A model generated the notes under the pieces. The model saw nothing but the letters and a program-made list of their open reading frames with translations, ran no database searches and was not told the DNA's origin. A DNA stretch of 64,000 bases, from positions 1 to 64,000 of the forward strand of contig NZ_JARKMZ010000042.1 in the NCBI RefSeq assembly GCF_029360775.1, given 5' to 3'. Source of the DNA: Daejeonella sp. H1SJ63 (lineage in GTDB: Bacteria > Bacteroidota > Bacteroidia > Sphingobacteriales > Sphingobacteriaceae). The translations under genes and the position numbers were made by a program. The stretch's first letter is position 1; each line of letters begins with the position of its first letter. Of this stretch, positions 7,851-15,861 are shown piece after piece.

Positions 7851-9503
7851 TTATTTCAAGCCAAGAACATCAATCCCCTGTTCAAAAATTACATCTACAG
7901 GAATACCTTTTTTACCCAAACGATCCAGATCAGATTTAAGGTCTGCATGAATTAATGCCATTTCTTTCTGCACTTTCTCAACTGCATCCTTGTCTCCATT
8001 ACCCTGAAGCGTCAGAATCTTATTACTCAGTTCATTCATGGCAGATTCGAACTTTTGACAATTTACCTTGTAAGTTCCATCCTGACTACGCTCAAAAGCA
8101 CCCTGATCGTTAAAGAAATTGAAGCAAAGCATATTCGCCTTGCCATGTGCCTCACCCGCGCCAAAACGAACTGAACGCAGAATACCGGCCATAAATGTGG
8201 TATAATAATCTTTAATATCTCCTTCAAGTTCTCCCTTTTTTAAGAGGCTGCTCACCATATACAATCCCAGGATATCTGCTTTACCCTCTTCAAGCCATGA
8301 ATATTGCTCCTGAAGTGCTTCGCGGACATATCCCTTACCGGTAACTGTTGATTTAATCCCCAATCCGTGGGCAACCTCATGGAACATCACATTCGCAAAA
8401 AAGGCATCAAAATTGATATGTTTACGCTGGCTTTTATCGATTAGTTCCTGAGAAACCGGAACCATAATCTTATCAAACTTAGCCCTCATCGCATTTTTGA
8501 GTTGTGAACGCCGCGTTCCTTTTTTCTGTTGAATCTGCTCATCATTAGGCAGGTTCACAGCGATAGTTTTACCTCCTGAATTACCATCTCCTGCGTAATA
8601 AACCACGTCAAAGGCTGCCAGCTGAGAAGAAGTCCCCGGCCGCTCCTTTTTATAAGCCGCATCAACCGGTAAACCTCTTTGAAGTTCAGGAAGCATACTT
8701 ACATATTTTTCCAGACGCTTACTCCATTCCCTGTCTTTAACCAGAACATAACTTTCAAATGCAGCACGTGCATTGAACAAGCCATCTTCATAGTTTTCAA
8801 TTGGTCCTATGATAATATCCAGTCCGCTATTGGTCATATCCATCCAGGCATAGTCGCTGGCTGTATAATTATCGGTGAGTAATGCTTCTGCACGAAGATT
8901 GAGATAGTTCCTCAACTCGGGCTGTTCAGATATCTTTGCTGCTTCTTTGAGCAGCCCGGCAGCTTTGGAAAGCCCATCTTTAAAATAGACACTATATGGC
9001 ACTGAAATCAATTTCCCTGAACCATCTCTGCGAATCATGGAATAAAGTCCTTTTTTGTCAACTACATCAGACTTTTCAAGTTCTTCCTTAGTCATATTTG
9101 CAGGGTAAAATCCGGATCCTTCAGGTTTTGACCCGATACCTGCAACAAATGGCTTATCGTCATTTAGCCGGTCCCAGGGTCCATAGTTGATCATGATAAA
9201 CGCTCTCGTTTTTTCATCTTTTACAGTAGCGAGCAAGCTATCACGCTGCGGATAAGATTGCTTCCAGAACAATTCATCCATAATCTGTGCAGCCTGAATC
9301 AACAGGGGTAAAACTTTACGTTCAGCTTCTGTAAGTTTAGATATATCTGTACTAAGCTTTACTTTAGCATACATAGGGAGACGCTCTTCTACATACAATT
9401 GCAAGCTGTCTTTATTTCCTTCAGAAGCCTTTTTTTCTGAATTATTTGAACAGGATGCCATTCCCATCATGGCAAAAGTTCCAATTATCAACATTCTTTT
9501 CAT
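7851..9503 (-). CDS. Dipeptidyl-peptidase III-like (M49-like) zinc peptidase, lipoprotein
   Basis: 550 residues with a lipoprotein signal (MASC, cysteine at about 18) and a charged linker. The zinc site is HEVAHG at about 376, with a downstream EEGKAD motif at about 404 as the third ligand. Classical M49 enzymes carry HExxGH and EExxAE about 55 residues apart. This protein has the shorter HExxH form with closer spacing, as in the Bacteroidota proteins usually called dipeptidyl-peptidase 3 family. Likely role: exopeptidase on the outer or periplasmic face that trims short peptides. It stands alone, convergent with the signalling operon and divergent from a TonB-dependent receptor. Family assignment fair; substrate unknown. 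Confidence 0.75.
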   Translation of the reverse strand: MKRMLIIGTFAMMGMASCSNNSEKKASEGNKDSLQLYVEERLPMYAKVKLSTDISKLTEAERKVLPLLIQAAQIMDELFWKQSYPQRDSLLATVKDEKTRAFIMINYGPWDRLNDDKPFVAGIGSKPEGSGFYPANMTKEELEKSDVVDKKGLYSMIRRDGSGKLISVPYSVYFKDGLSKAAGLLKEAAKISEQPELRNYLNLRAEALLTDNYTASDYAWMDMTNSGLDIIIGPIENYEDGLFNARAAFESYVLVKDREWSKRLEKYVSMLPELQRGLPVDAAYKKERPGTSSQLAAFDVVYYAGDGNSGGKTIAVNLPNDEQIQQKKGTRRSQLKNAMRAKFDKIMVPVSQELIDKSQRKHINFDAFFANVMFHEVAHGLGIKSTVTGKGYVREALQEQYSWLEEGKADILGLYMVSSLLKKGELEGDIKDYYTTFMAGILRSVRFGAGEAHGKANMLCFNFFNDQGAFERSQDGTYKVNCQKFESAMNELSNKILTLQGNGDKDAVEKVQKEMALIHADLKSDLDRLGKKGIPVDVIFEQGIDVLGLK

Positions 9504-9593
9504 ATTGGTTGGTTTAAAAAGAATAAATATAAAAAATCCGGCAAGGGTATCCTGAAAATAGCATGCAAATATCTTACGTCCAGCTTACAATCA

Positions 9594-9628
9594 TTTGTAA
9601 AATTGATGAGCTAAAGTGTTTAGCTTTG
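9594..9628 (+). promoter_or_regulatory. Predicted promoter of the TonB receptor-DUF4249 pair
   Basis: TTTG at 9594-9597 and TAGCTTTG at 9621-9628 fit the Bacteroidota -33/-7 pattern with 23-bp spacing. The ATG taken for the receptor lies 63 bp downstream of the -7 box. Confidence 0.45.
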
Positions 9629-9691
9629 CAGAGCTGTTAGAAATTGAAATCTGAATTAACCTTTCAGATATATCCGATTATTTTTTTGCTG

Positions 9692-12022
9692 ATGCTTCGA
9701 ATTAAAAACATCTTAAGAGTATTTATCATTCTTATGGTTTTCTCCATTAATGTTAAAGCTCAGGAAAACTTTACTATAACCGGACTTATAACCGACTCTC
9801 TTTCAGGAGAAACCCTTATCGGTGTTAGCCTGAAATTTACCGGCAAAACCCAGTTGGGAACAAGCACTAATGCCTATGGCTTTTATTCTTATAAATTAAG
9901 TCCGGGGGAATACACCCTAAGTGTAAGTTATATCGGTTACAGATCTGTTAATAAAAAGATCAATGTTGATAAAGACATCAGGCTTGATTTAAAAATGATA
10001 CCCGATAATGTACTGGACGAAATTATCATCAGCTCTGAAAAAAGAAATGATAATTTAATCAATGCTCAAATGGGCATTGCCAAAGTAAATCTCTCGGAGA
10101 TTAAAAATGTCCCGGTTCTGTTTGGTGAACGTGATATTTTAAAGACCATCCAGCTTATTCCGGGTATAAAACCTGCAGGAGAAGGAAACAGCGGATTTTA
10201 TGTAAGAGGAGGTGCTGCAGATCAGAACCTGATTCTGCTGGATGAAGCTCCGGTTTACAATGCCTCACACCTTTTAGGATTCTTCTCTACCTTCAATTCT
10301 GACGCAATTAAAGACGTTAGTGTTTATAAAGGCGGTATGCCTGCACAATATGGGGGAAGGTTATCATCGGTTCTGGATATCAGGATGAATGACGGAAATA
10401 AAAAAGAATACACTGCCGAAGGAGGTATCGGACTGATCTCATCAAGGCTGAAAGTAGAAGGTCCTTTATCCAAAGACAAAAGCTCATTCATGATTAGCGG
10501 ACGGCGTACCTATGCAGATGCCTTTTTAGCTTTTTCAGGAGACAGTTCCATCAAGAATAATACCCTTTATTTTTACGATTTGAATGCCAAGGCAAACTAC
10601 CAGATAGACAGTAAGAATACCCTTTACATGTCGGGATATTTCGGCCGGGATGAACTCGGGCTCAATGAAACTTTCGGCTTTGGATGGGGAAATGCAACCG
10701 CTACCTTACGCTGGAATCATTTATTCAGCAATCGCTTATTCTCAAACACATCCCTGATATACAGCAATTATGATTACAAAATTGAGAATTTCCTCGAAGA
10801 GAACAGCTTCAAAGTAAATTCAAGTATTCGCGATCTGAATCTTAAGCAAGATTTTCAACTATCCCTTAATAACAGCCATAACCTGCGCTTTGGCACGGAT
10901 CTGATCTATCATAGAATCAGGCCGGGCGAAGTGCAGCCGGGTGAAAAATCCAGTGTTAATCTGATCGCGGTTGAAGATAGGAAAGGAAGTGAAATTGCCG
11001 CATATATTTCTGATGAATGGGAGGTAAATGAAAAACTAAATATTGTATACGGATTAAGGACAAGCTCATTCATGCTTTTAGGACCGGGTAATTTTTCATC
11101 TTTTGACAGATCCGGTAATATTACTGCAACCAGTTTTTATCAGGATGGGAAACTTGTTAAAAGTTATTTCAACCTTGAACCAAGGATTTCTGCCGCTTAT
11201 CAATTGAATGAAGAAGCTTCATTTAAAGGATCTTACACCAGAAACAGTCAGAATCTGCATTTAATGTCTAATTCAACTGCCAGCTCGCCAACAGATTTGT
11301 ATATCATGAGCAGTAATAATGTAAAGCCAGAACTTGCTGATCAGATATCGCTCGGCTATTTCAGAAATTTCAATGATGATAAATTTGAGTTTTCTACTGA
11401 AGTATACTACAAAAAATTGCAAAGACAGATCGAATACCGAAGCGGTACAGATCTGAGGGCAAATACAAATGTGGAAGCCGATCTGCTTTATGGAGATGGA
11501 CGTGCATATGGAATTGAATTTTTCCTTAAAAAACGTTTTGGTAAACTGAATGGATGGCTTGGATACACTTTATCAAGAACAGAAAGAAAATTCGATGAAA
11601 TTGAAAATGAAAACTGGTTTCTGGCTAAACAGGATCGCACCCATGATCTTTCAGTAGTTGGAATTTACAAGGCCGGTGAAAGATGGACACTATCGTCGAC
11701 TTTTGTTTATAATACGGGCAATGCAGTAACTTTTCCTGCCGGAAAATATCAGCTGAATAACAATACTGTCTTTTATTATTCGAAAAGAAACTCAGACAGA
11801 ATGCCAAACTATCACCGGTTAGATTTTTCTGCAACATTAGAAGGAAAACCTGGCCGGAAAGTGAATTCAAGCTGGTCTTTTGGCATTTATAATCTTTACA
11901 ACAGGAAGAATGCATTTTCAATCGACTTCAGAGACGATCCTGATGATGCAAGTAAAACACAGGCTGTAAGAACCACTCTGTTTGGAATAATTCCTTCAGT
12001 AACCTGGAATTTTAAATTTTAA
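9692..12022 (+). CDS. TonB-dependent outer-membrane receptor with CarboxypepD_reg-like domain
   Basis: 776 residues from the ATG at 9692. A longer TTG-initiated reading from 9644 would put 16 extra residues before a good signal peptide (MLRIKN...NVKAQ) and is rejected. After the signal comes a carboxypeptidase-regulatory-like beta-sandwich (about 30-105; ITGLITD, YGFYSY, GYRSV), a plug domain (about 120-230; FYVRGGAADQNLILLD) and a TonB receptor barrel to the C-terminal phenylalanine. Substrate unknown. It is immediately followed by a DUF4249 lipoprotein, a pairing common in Bacteroidota and thought to be an importer with a surface partner. Likely co-transcribed with that gene. Confidence 0.92.
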   Translation: MLRIKNILRVFIILMVFSINVKAQENFTITGLITDSLSGETLIGVSLKFTGKTQLGTSTNAYGFYSYKLSPGEYTLSVSYIGYRSVNKKINVDKDIRLDLKMIPDNVLDEIIISSEKRNDNLINAQMGIAKVNLSEIKNVPVLFGERDILKTIQLIPGIKPAGEGNSGFYVRGGAADQNLILLDEAPVYNASHLLGFFSTFNSDAIKDVSVYKGGMPAQYGGRLSSVLDIRMNDGNKKEYTAEGGIGLISSRLKVEGPLSKDKSSFMISGRRTYADAFLAFSGDSSIKNNTLYFYDLNAKANYQIDSKNTLYMSGYFGRDELGLNETFGFGWGNATATLRWNHLFSNRLFSNTSLIYSNYDYKIENFLEENSFKVNSSIRDLNLKQDFQLSLNNSHNLRFGTDLIYHRIRPGEVQPGEKSSVNLIAVEDRKGSEIAAYISDEWEVNEKLNIVYGLRTSSFMLLGPGNFSSFDRSGNITATSFYQDGKLVKSYFNLEPRISAAYQLNEEASFKGSYTRNSQNLHLMSNSTASSPTDLYIMSSNNVKPELADQISLGYFRNFNDDKFEFSTEVYYKKLQRQIEYRSGTDLRANTNVEADLLYGDGRAYGIEFFLKKRFGKLNGWLGYTLSRTERKFDEIENENWFLAKQDRTHDLSVVGIYKAGERWTLSSTFVYNTGNAVTFPAGKYQLNNNTVFYYSKRNSDRMPNYHRLDFSATLEGKPGRKVNSSWSFGIYNLYNRKNAFSIDFRDDPDDASKTQAVRTTLFGIIPSVTWNFKF

Positions 12023-12058
12023 GTGATGGGAGGTTTCTATTTTAAATTTAAACGGGAA

Positions 12059-12862
12059 ATGAGAAAAATAGGTGTAGAACATAAAAGTATACTTATGCTT
12101 TTAGCAGGATTTCTGATGCTTACATCCTGTGAAGAAGTGATCGACCTGGATCTTCAGAAAGCCGGGCCACGCATCGTAATTGATGGCAGTATCAGCAATC
12201 AGAATGAAAATCACGTCGTACGTATCTCCAAAACCATCCCTTTTGATGCACCCAATACTTTCAACGGACTTAAAGGAGCGAAAGTAAGTCTGATTACCCC
12301 CGGCGGAACATCAGTGAGTTTGAGCGAGATCAGTGATGGCATATACAGAAGCCCTCAGTTCAGAGGGACACCCGGAATGACCTACAAACTCGAAGTAATA
12401 GCAGAAGGCAGGGTTTATACCGCCAGTTCCACCATGCCGTATCCGGTTTTACCAGATTCTATTTCCTTTAAAAAGCTTAGTTTCTTTGGCAATACAAGGA
12501 TTTATCCCAATGTGTATTACAAAGATCCTGCAAAAGTTCAGAATCAGTATCGCTATATCCTGAAGGTTAATGATAAACAGCAGGCTGACATCGTTTTTGA
12601 AGACCGTTTTAATGATGGTAATAATGTTTCTGATCTGATCATTTATGACAGTGAAGATGACCTGAAACCGGGTGATGTACTAAATATTGAAATGCAGACC
12701 ATTGACAGAAATGTATTCAAATATTATTACGCTATAGGTCAGATCAAAGGAGAGAATGGCCCCCCGGTTGCTCCTGCAAATCCTGAATCAAATTTCAGCA
12801 ACGGCACTTTAGGTATTTTTAATGCCTTCACCAAATCGTCTGTTACAATAACTTTGAAATAA
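12059..12862 (+). CDS. DUF4249 family lipoprotein
   Basis: 267 residues from ATG 12059. The frame is open from a GTG at 12023 and an ATG at 12026, but 12059 has a purine-rich GGGAA upstream and gives a typical lipoprotein signal (LLAGFLMLTSC). After the lipid-attachment cysteine the protein begins EEVIDLDL, the usual start of DUF4249 proteins, then immunoglobulin-like beta-rich sequence (VIDGSISN, MTYKLEV). It follows the TonB-dependent receptor directly and probably forms an outer-membrane complex with it. Its biochemical function is not known. The C-terminus is NAFTKSSVTITLK with no anchoring motif. The alternative start at 12026 cannot be excluded. Confidence 0.82.
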   Translation: MRKIGVEHKSILMLLAGFLMLTSCEEVIDLDLQKAGPRIVIDGSISNQNENHVVRISKTIPFDAPNTFNGLKGAKVSLITPGGTSVSLSEISDGIYRSPQFRGTPGMTYKLEVIAEGRVYTASSTMPYPVLPDSISFKKLSFFGNTRIYPNVYYKDPAKVQNQYRYILKVNDKQQADIVFEDRFNDGNNVSDLIIYDSEDDLKPGDVLNIEMQTIDRNVFKYYYAIGQIKGENGPPVAPANPESNFSNGTLGIFNAFTKSSVTITLK

Positions 12863-12871
12863 AATACAGAT

Positions 12872-13195
12872 CTAGCTTCCAATAACTTTAATAATCAGAT
12901 TGGACAGTGAATCATCCACAGGAATCTGACAAGCCAACCTGATGTTTTGCCCATTCTGCGCTGAACGTCCAAGGGTGGTTGACTCATTTCTTTTCAATGC
13001 AGCAGCAGAAGCACGTAAGCCTTCAATCTCTACAATACAGGTACCGCATCTGCCCATACCTCCACAGTCGCCAAAATTTTCTGTAAAAAGGCGGTCTGCA
13101 ATAAGGCATTTCAGGTCTCTGTATTCGCCCTGAAAGGTTTGGATATAATGTTCCTCTGAATCATATAAAACAGTCAGGCAGATCTTAAGGGGCAT
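12872..13195 (-). CDS. 2Fe-2S ferredoxin
   Basis: 107 residues with the plant/adrenodoxin-type cluster ligands CGGMGRCGTC and a distal cysteine in RLACQIP. It is a small soluble electron carrier. Its start codon overlaps the stop codon of the upstream RIC gene by one base, so the two are translationally coupled. Inference: it supplies electrons to the RIC-dependent repair of damaged iron-sulfur clusters or to another NO-detoxifying step. It has no fused reductase domain. Family call secure; exact electron donor and acceptor unknown. Confidence 0.9.
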   Translation of the reverse strand: MPLKICLTVLYDSEEHYIQTFQGEYRDLKCLIADRLFTENFGDCGGMGRCGTCIVEIEGLRASAAALKRNESTTLGRSAQNGQNIRLACQIPVDDSLSNLIIKVIGS

Positions 13196-13920
13196 TAACT
13201 GATCATTGCTTGTTCAAGTTCAACTGCTTTTGGGAAAAGTATATTGTTCTCGAGATGGATATGAGTATGAAGATCCTGCTCATAATCCTGCAGCATCTGA
13301 AATGCTACACGATAAGTAGTACATGCGTCTGCAGGTGGATTATAGCCATTACTTAGCTCTGAAATGGCTATGAACCGGTCTCCCTCCACCTCATGTTCCT
13401 GCATCATCATGGCAATTGGATTTTGAACAGTACGAAAATGTGGCTGCTCAAGCTCTCTGTTTTGCCTTTCTGACTCTACCATATTGCGGATATACGGGAA
13501 CAGAATATTTTCTTCCTTCTTCATATGCATGCTTAGCTCTTCTGAAGAAGCCATGAAATGTTTGTAGATATCGAATAACTCTGGATGACGTTCACCATGA
13601 ACCCTGCATAGCTTAGAAAGAAAAAGGTTCAGTTCAGGAATCTTCTCTGTAACATAACGATGATGAGTCTTTTCAATATAATCAGCCAGCAGATCAATTG
13701 GCCACGAATTAAAATCAATGGATGTTTGTCCACCTGAATTCAGGACAGCAAAAACCTCCTTCTCAACCTGCTCCGGATCCAGATTTTTAGCAGAACATGC
13801 CTCTGCAATAGTCATATTCCCCCTGCAGCAAAAATCTATTCCAAATTTTTGAAAAACGCTGGCTGCTTTAAAATTTGCAGCCACCAACGAACCGACAGTA
13901 TAGTTAGTTAATGCCTCCAT
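13195..13920 (-). CDS. ric: Iron-sulfur cluster repair di-iron protein RIC (YtfE/ScdA)
   Basis: 241 residues. An N-terminal ScdA_N domain (1-60) carries the cysteine pair in IDFCCRGN. A hemerythrin-like four-helix bundle (80-235) contains histidines and glutamates spaced for a di-iron centre (HHRYV, HGERHPE, HMKKEENILFP, EHEVEGD, HIHLENNILFP). RIC proteins repair clusters damaged by nitric oxide or peroxide. It is the first gene of a two-gene minus-strand operon with the ferredoxin, and divergent from the truncated haemoglobin gene across 102 bp that contain a dyad. Length is close to ScdA/YtfE. Very confident. Confidence 0.95.
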   Translation of the reverse strand: MEALTNYTVGSLVAANFKAASVFQKFGIDFCCRGNMTIAEACSAKNLDPEQVEKEVFAVLNSGGQTSIDFNSWPIDLLADYIEKTHHRYVTEKIPELNLFLSKLCRVHGERHPELFDIYKHFMASSEELSMHMKKEENILFPYIRNMVESERQNRELEQPHFRTVQNPIAMMMQEHEVEGDRFIAISELSNGYNPPADACTTYRVAFQMLQDYEQDLHTHIHLENNILFPKAVELEQAMIS

Positions 13921-13968
13921 TGCTTATAAATTAGATGAACCTGTAATCAAAGTTAGAAATAATTTCAA

Positions 13969-13988
13969 AAAAGACAATTTTATCTTTT
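13969..13988. promoter_or_regulatory. Candidate operator dyad for the Rrf2 regulator
   Basis: A 20-bp imperfect inverted repeat with half-sites AAAAGACAAT and TTTATCTTTT (8 of 10 positions pair), lying between the divergent RIC and haemoglobin genes and overlapping the -33 region of the haemoglobin promoter. AAGA/TCTT arms are reminiscent of NsrR sites, although this dyad is shorter than the 23-bp NsrR consensus. Regulation by the product of 14463-14918 is inference. Confidence 0.45.
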
Positions 13989-14000
13989 ATAAAAAATCAA

Positions 14001-14008
14001 TACATTTG
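14001..14008 (+). promoter_or_regulatory. Predicted -7 promoter element of the haemoglobin gene
   Basis: TACATTTG exactly matches TAnnTTTG, 14 bp before the ATG at 14023. The -33 region is only T-rich and coincides with the dyad at 13969-13988, as expected for a repressed promoter. Confidence 0.55.
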
Positions 14009-14022
14009 CTTAAATTAATTCA

Positions 14023-14418
14023 ATGGAAATGAAAACAGACATATCCGGAATAGAAGATATTAAGCTCATGGTAGATGACTTTTACTCAAAAGTTCAGCAG
14101 GATGAACTTCTGGCACCTATTTTTAACTTCCGTTTGTCTACGCACTGGGGGCCACACCTTGAAAAAATGTATACTTTCTGGAATGCCGCACTTTTTGGTG
14201 TAAAGGGATATAATGGAAATCCCTTCATTAAACATGCTACCATGGAATTGGGAACAGAGCATTTCGATCATTGGATAAGTATGTTCAATGAAACTATTGA
14301 TACACATTTTGAGGGCCCTGTAGCAGAGGATGCCAAACACAGGGCAGCAATAATGGCTCATATGTTCATGAACAAACTGAAATTTATTGAACAAAATAAT
14401 ATAAAACCCGTATTTTAA
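14023..14418 (+). CDS. Group III truncated haemoglobin
   Basis: 131 residues, the right length for a 2-over-2 globin of group III. The proximal haem histidine is probably in EHFDHWISMF, and the E/F region has the group III-like PFIKHATM. Truncated haemoglobins bind and oxidise nitric oxide or oxygen. It is divergent from RIC-ferredoxin and 44 bp upstream of an Rrf2 regulator on the same strand, which supports a nitrosative-stress role. Family secure; the specific reaction (NO dioxygenase or reductase partner) is inference. Confidence 0.92.
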   Translation: MEMKTDISGIEDIKLMVDDFYSKVQQDELLAPIFNFRLSTHWGPHLEKMYTFWNAALFGVKGYNGNPFIKHATMELGTEHFDHWISMFNETIDTHFEGPVAEDAKHRAAIMAHMFMNKLKFIEQNNIKPVF

Positions 14419-14462
14419 CGAGCAAAATCTTAACCAGATTATCATTAACCAAGATTTATTCA

Positions 14463-14918
14463 ATGATTTCCAAAGCTTGCAAATACGGGATACGTGCTGT
14501 CATTTTTGTTGCTTCAAAAAAGACAGAAGGTTTAAAGTTCAATATCAAACAGATAGCACGAGAGGTTGATGCACCGGAAGCATTTACAGCAAAAATTCTG
14601 CAGTTTTTAAATAAAAATCACGTGATTACCTCTCTTAAAGGTCCGTATGGGGGGTTTTTTATTGAAGATTACCAGCTTGATCAGCCCATCATCAATATTG
14701 TAAATGCAATTGATGGTATGTCAGTCTTCAAAGAATGCGGTCTGGGTTTAAAGCAGTGTTCATCTGTTTATCCCTGCCCGATGCATGATCAGTATAAAAT
14801 TGCACGTGATGCCCTGCTCAATACTTTTCAAAAAACAAGCATCCGCCAACTGGCTGAACAGCTTAATGAAGGAGGCTTTTATATCAATAACCAGAATGTA
14901 CTGGCTGAAAATATTTAG
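14463..14918 (+). CDS. Rrf2-family transcriptional regulator (NsrR/IscR-like)
   Basis: 151 residues. A winged helix-turn-helix (1-70; ISKACKYGIRAV, SLKGPYGGF) is followed by a dimerisation helix and three cysteines at about 91, 98 and 104 (ECGLGLKQC, then YPCPM). This is the pattern that holds an iron-sulfur cluster in NsrR and IscR. The cluster is expected to react with NO and release DNA. The neighbours (truncated haemoglobin, RIC, ferredoxin) make an NO-responsive repressor the most likely role. The likely target is the dyad at 13969-13988. It shares a strand with the haemoglobin gene and is probably co-transcribed, giving autoregulation. Confidence 0.88.
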   Translation: MISKACKYGIRAVIFVASKKTEGLKFNIKQIAREVDAPEAFTAKILQFLNKNHVITSLKGPYGGFFIEDYQLDQPIINIVNAIDGMSVFKECGLGLKQCSSVYPCPMHDQYKIARDALLNTFQKTSIRQLAEQLNEGGFYINNQNVLAENI

Positions 14919-15050
14919 TTAATTTCCTGCTTCCTTTTCAGATCTTAATTTCTATAATCATTAAATCTGTAAAATAAATAGTAATACATTTTAAGTTTAT
15001 TAATCATGGGCTATACATTTTTGTAAATTGCCAGCAATAATATTGGCATC

Positions 15051-15857
15051 ATGCAAATAACATATAACACCATCCTCTTTTCTCTGGCAATCCTGGTACT
15101 GGCATCCTGTGCATCGGGTCCTTACCGTTCGAGTAATAAAATCTATAAAAAACAAAGCAAAGAATTAAGTAAAACCATACGCAAACAACCTGTAAATCCA
15201 ACAGGACTTGATTTTGTTGGTACTACAAATTTCAATCTGCGCAAGCCAAACTATGTGATCATTCACCATACAGCGCAGAATTCTACTGAACAAACACTAA
15301 AAACCTTCACAACAGCTAAGACACAGGTAAGTGCACATTATGTAATCGGGAGAGACGGAGCGGTTTATCAGATGCTGAATGATTACCTGAGAGCCTGGCA
15401 TGGTGGTGCAGCAAAATGGGGTAATGCAACAGATATCAACTCATCCTCTATCGGAATAGAGCTGGATAATAATGGATTTGAACCCTTTTCAGATTCGCAA
15501 ATCAATAGTCTGCTGGGTGTACTGGCAAATTTGAAAAAGACACATAATATTCCTGCTGCAAATTTCATTGGTCATTTAGATATTGCACCGGGAAGAAAAG
15601 TAGATCCCAATGTTAGTTTCCCCTGGAAAAAGCTTGCCGGGAATGGATATGGCCTATGGCAGGACTCCCTTATTACAGAAGAGGTTCCTGAATCATTTAA
15701 TCCGCTTGAGGCACTTCGCATCATTGGTTATGACATCAAAACCCCGGAAAATACCATCAAATCATTTCAACTGCATTTCGTGCAGAAAGAAATTACAGGC
15801 ATTTTAAACGAGGAAGAGAAAAAGATCCTGTTCAATCTATACAAAAAATACCTGTAA
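15051..15857 (+). CDS. N-acetylmuramoyl-L-alanine amidase (amidase_2, AmiD-like lipoprotein)
   Basis: 268 residues with a lipoprotein signal ending LASC (cysteine 20). The amidase_2/PGRP fold spans about 60-195: zinc ligands in VIIHHTAQ and IGHLDIAPGRKVDP, with GRDGAVYQ and SSIGIELDNNG in between. A C-terminal helical segment (about 220-268; IIGYDIK, SFQLHFVQ) resembles the peptidoglycan-binding domain of AmiD. It cleaves the bond between MurNAc and L-Ala in peptidoglycan or muropeptides, probably from the outer-membrane inner leaflet. It converges on glnS with only 4 bp between stops. Confident. Confidence 0.92.
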   Translation: MQITYNTILFSLAILVLASCASGPYRSSNKIYKKQSKELSKTIRKQPVNPTGLDFVGTTNFNLRKPNYVIIHHTAQNSTEQTLKTFTTAKTQVSAHYVIGRDGAVYQMLNDYLRAWHGGAAKWGNATDINSSSIGIELDNNGFEPFSDSQINSLLGVLANLKKTHNIPAANFIGHLDIAPGRKVDPNVSFPWKKLAGNGYGLWQDSLITEEVPESFNPLEALRIIGYDIKTPENTIKSFQLHFVQKEITGILNEEEKKILFNLYKKYL

Positions 15858-15861
15858 AGGA

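Noticed and set aside
9644-9691. TTG-initiated N-terminal extension of the TonB receptor
   Set aside because: Places extra residues before a good signal peptide and uses a rare start codon; ATG 9692 fits better.
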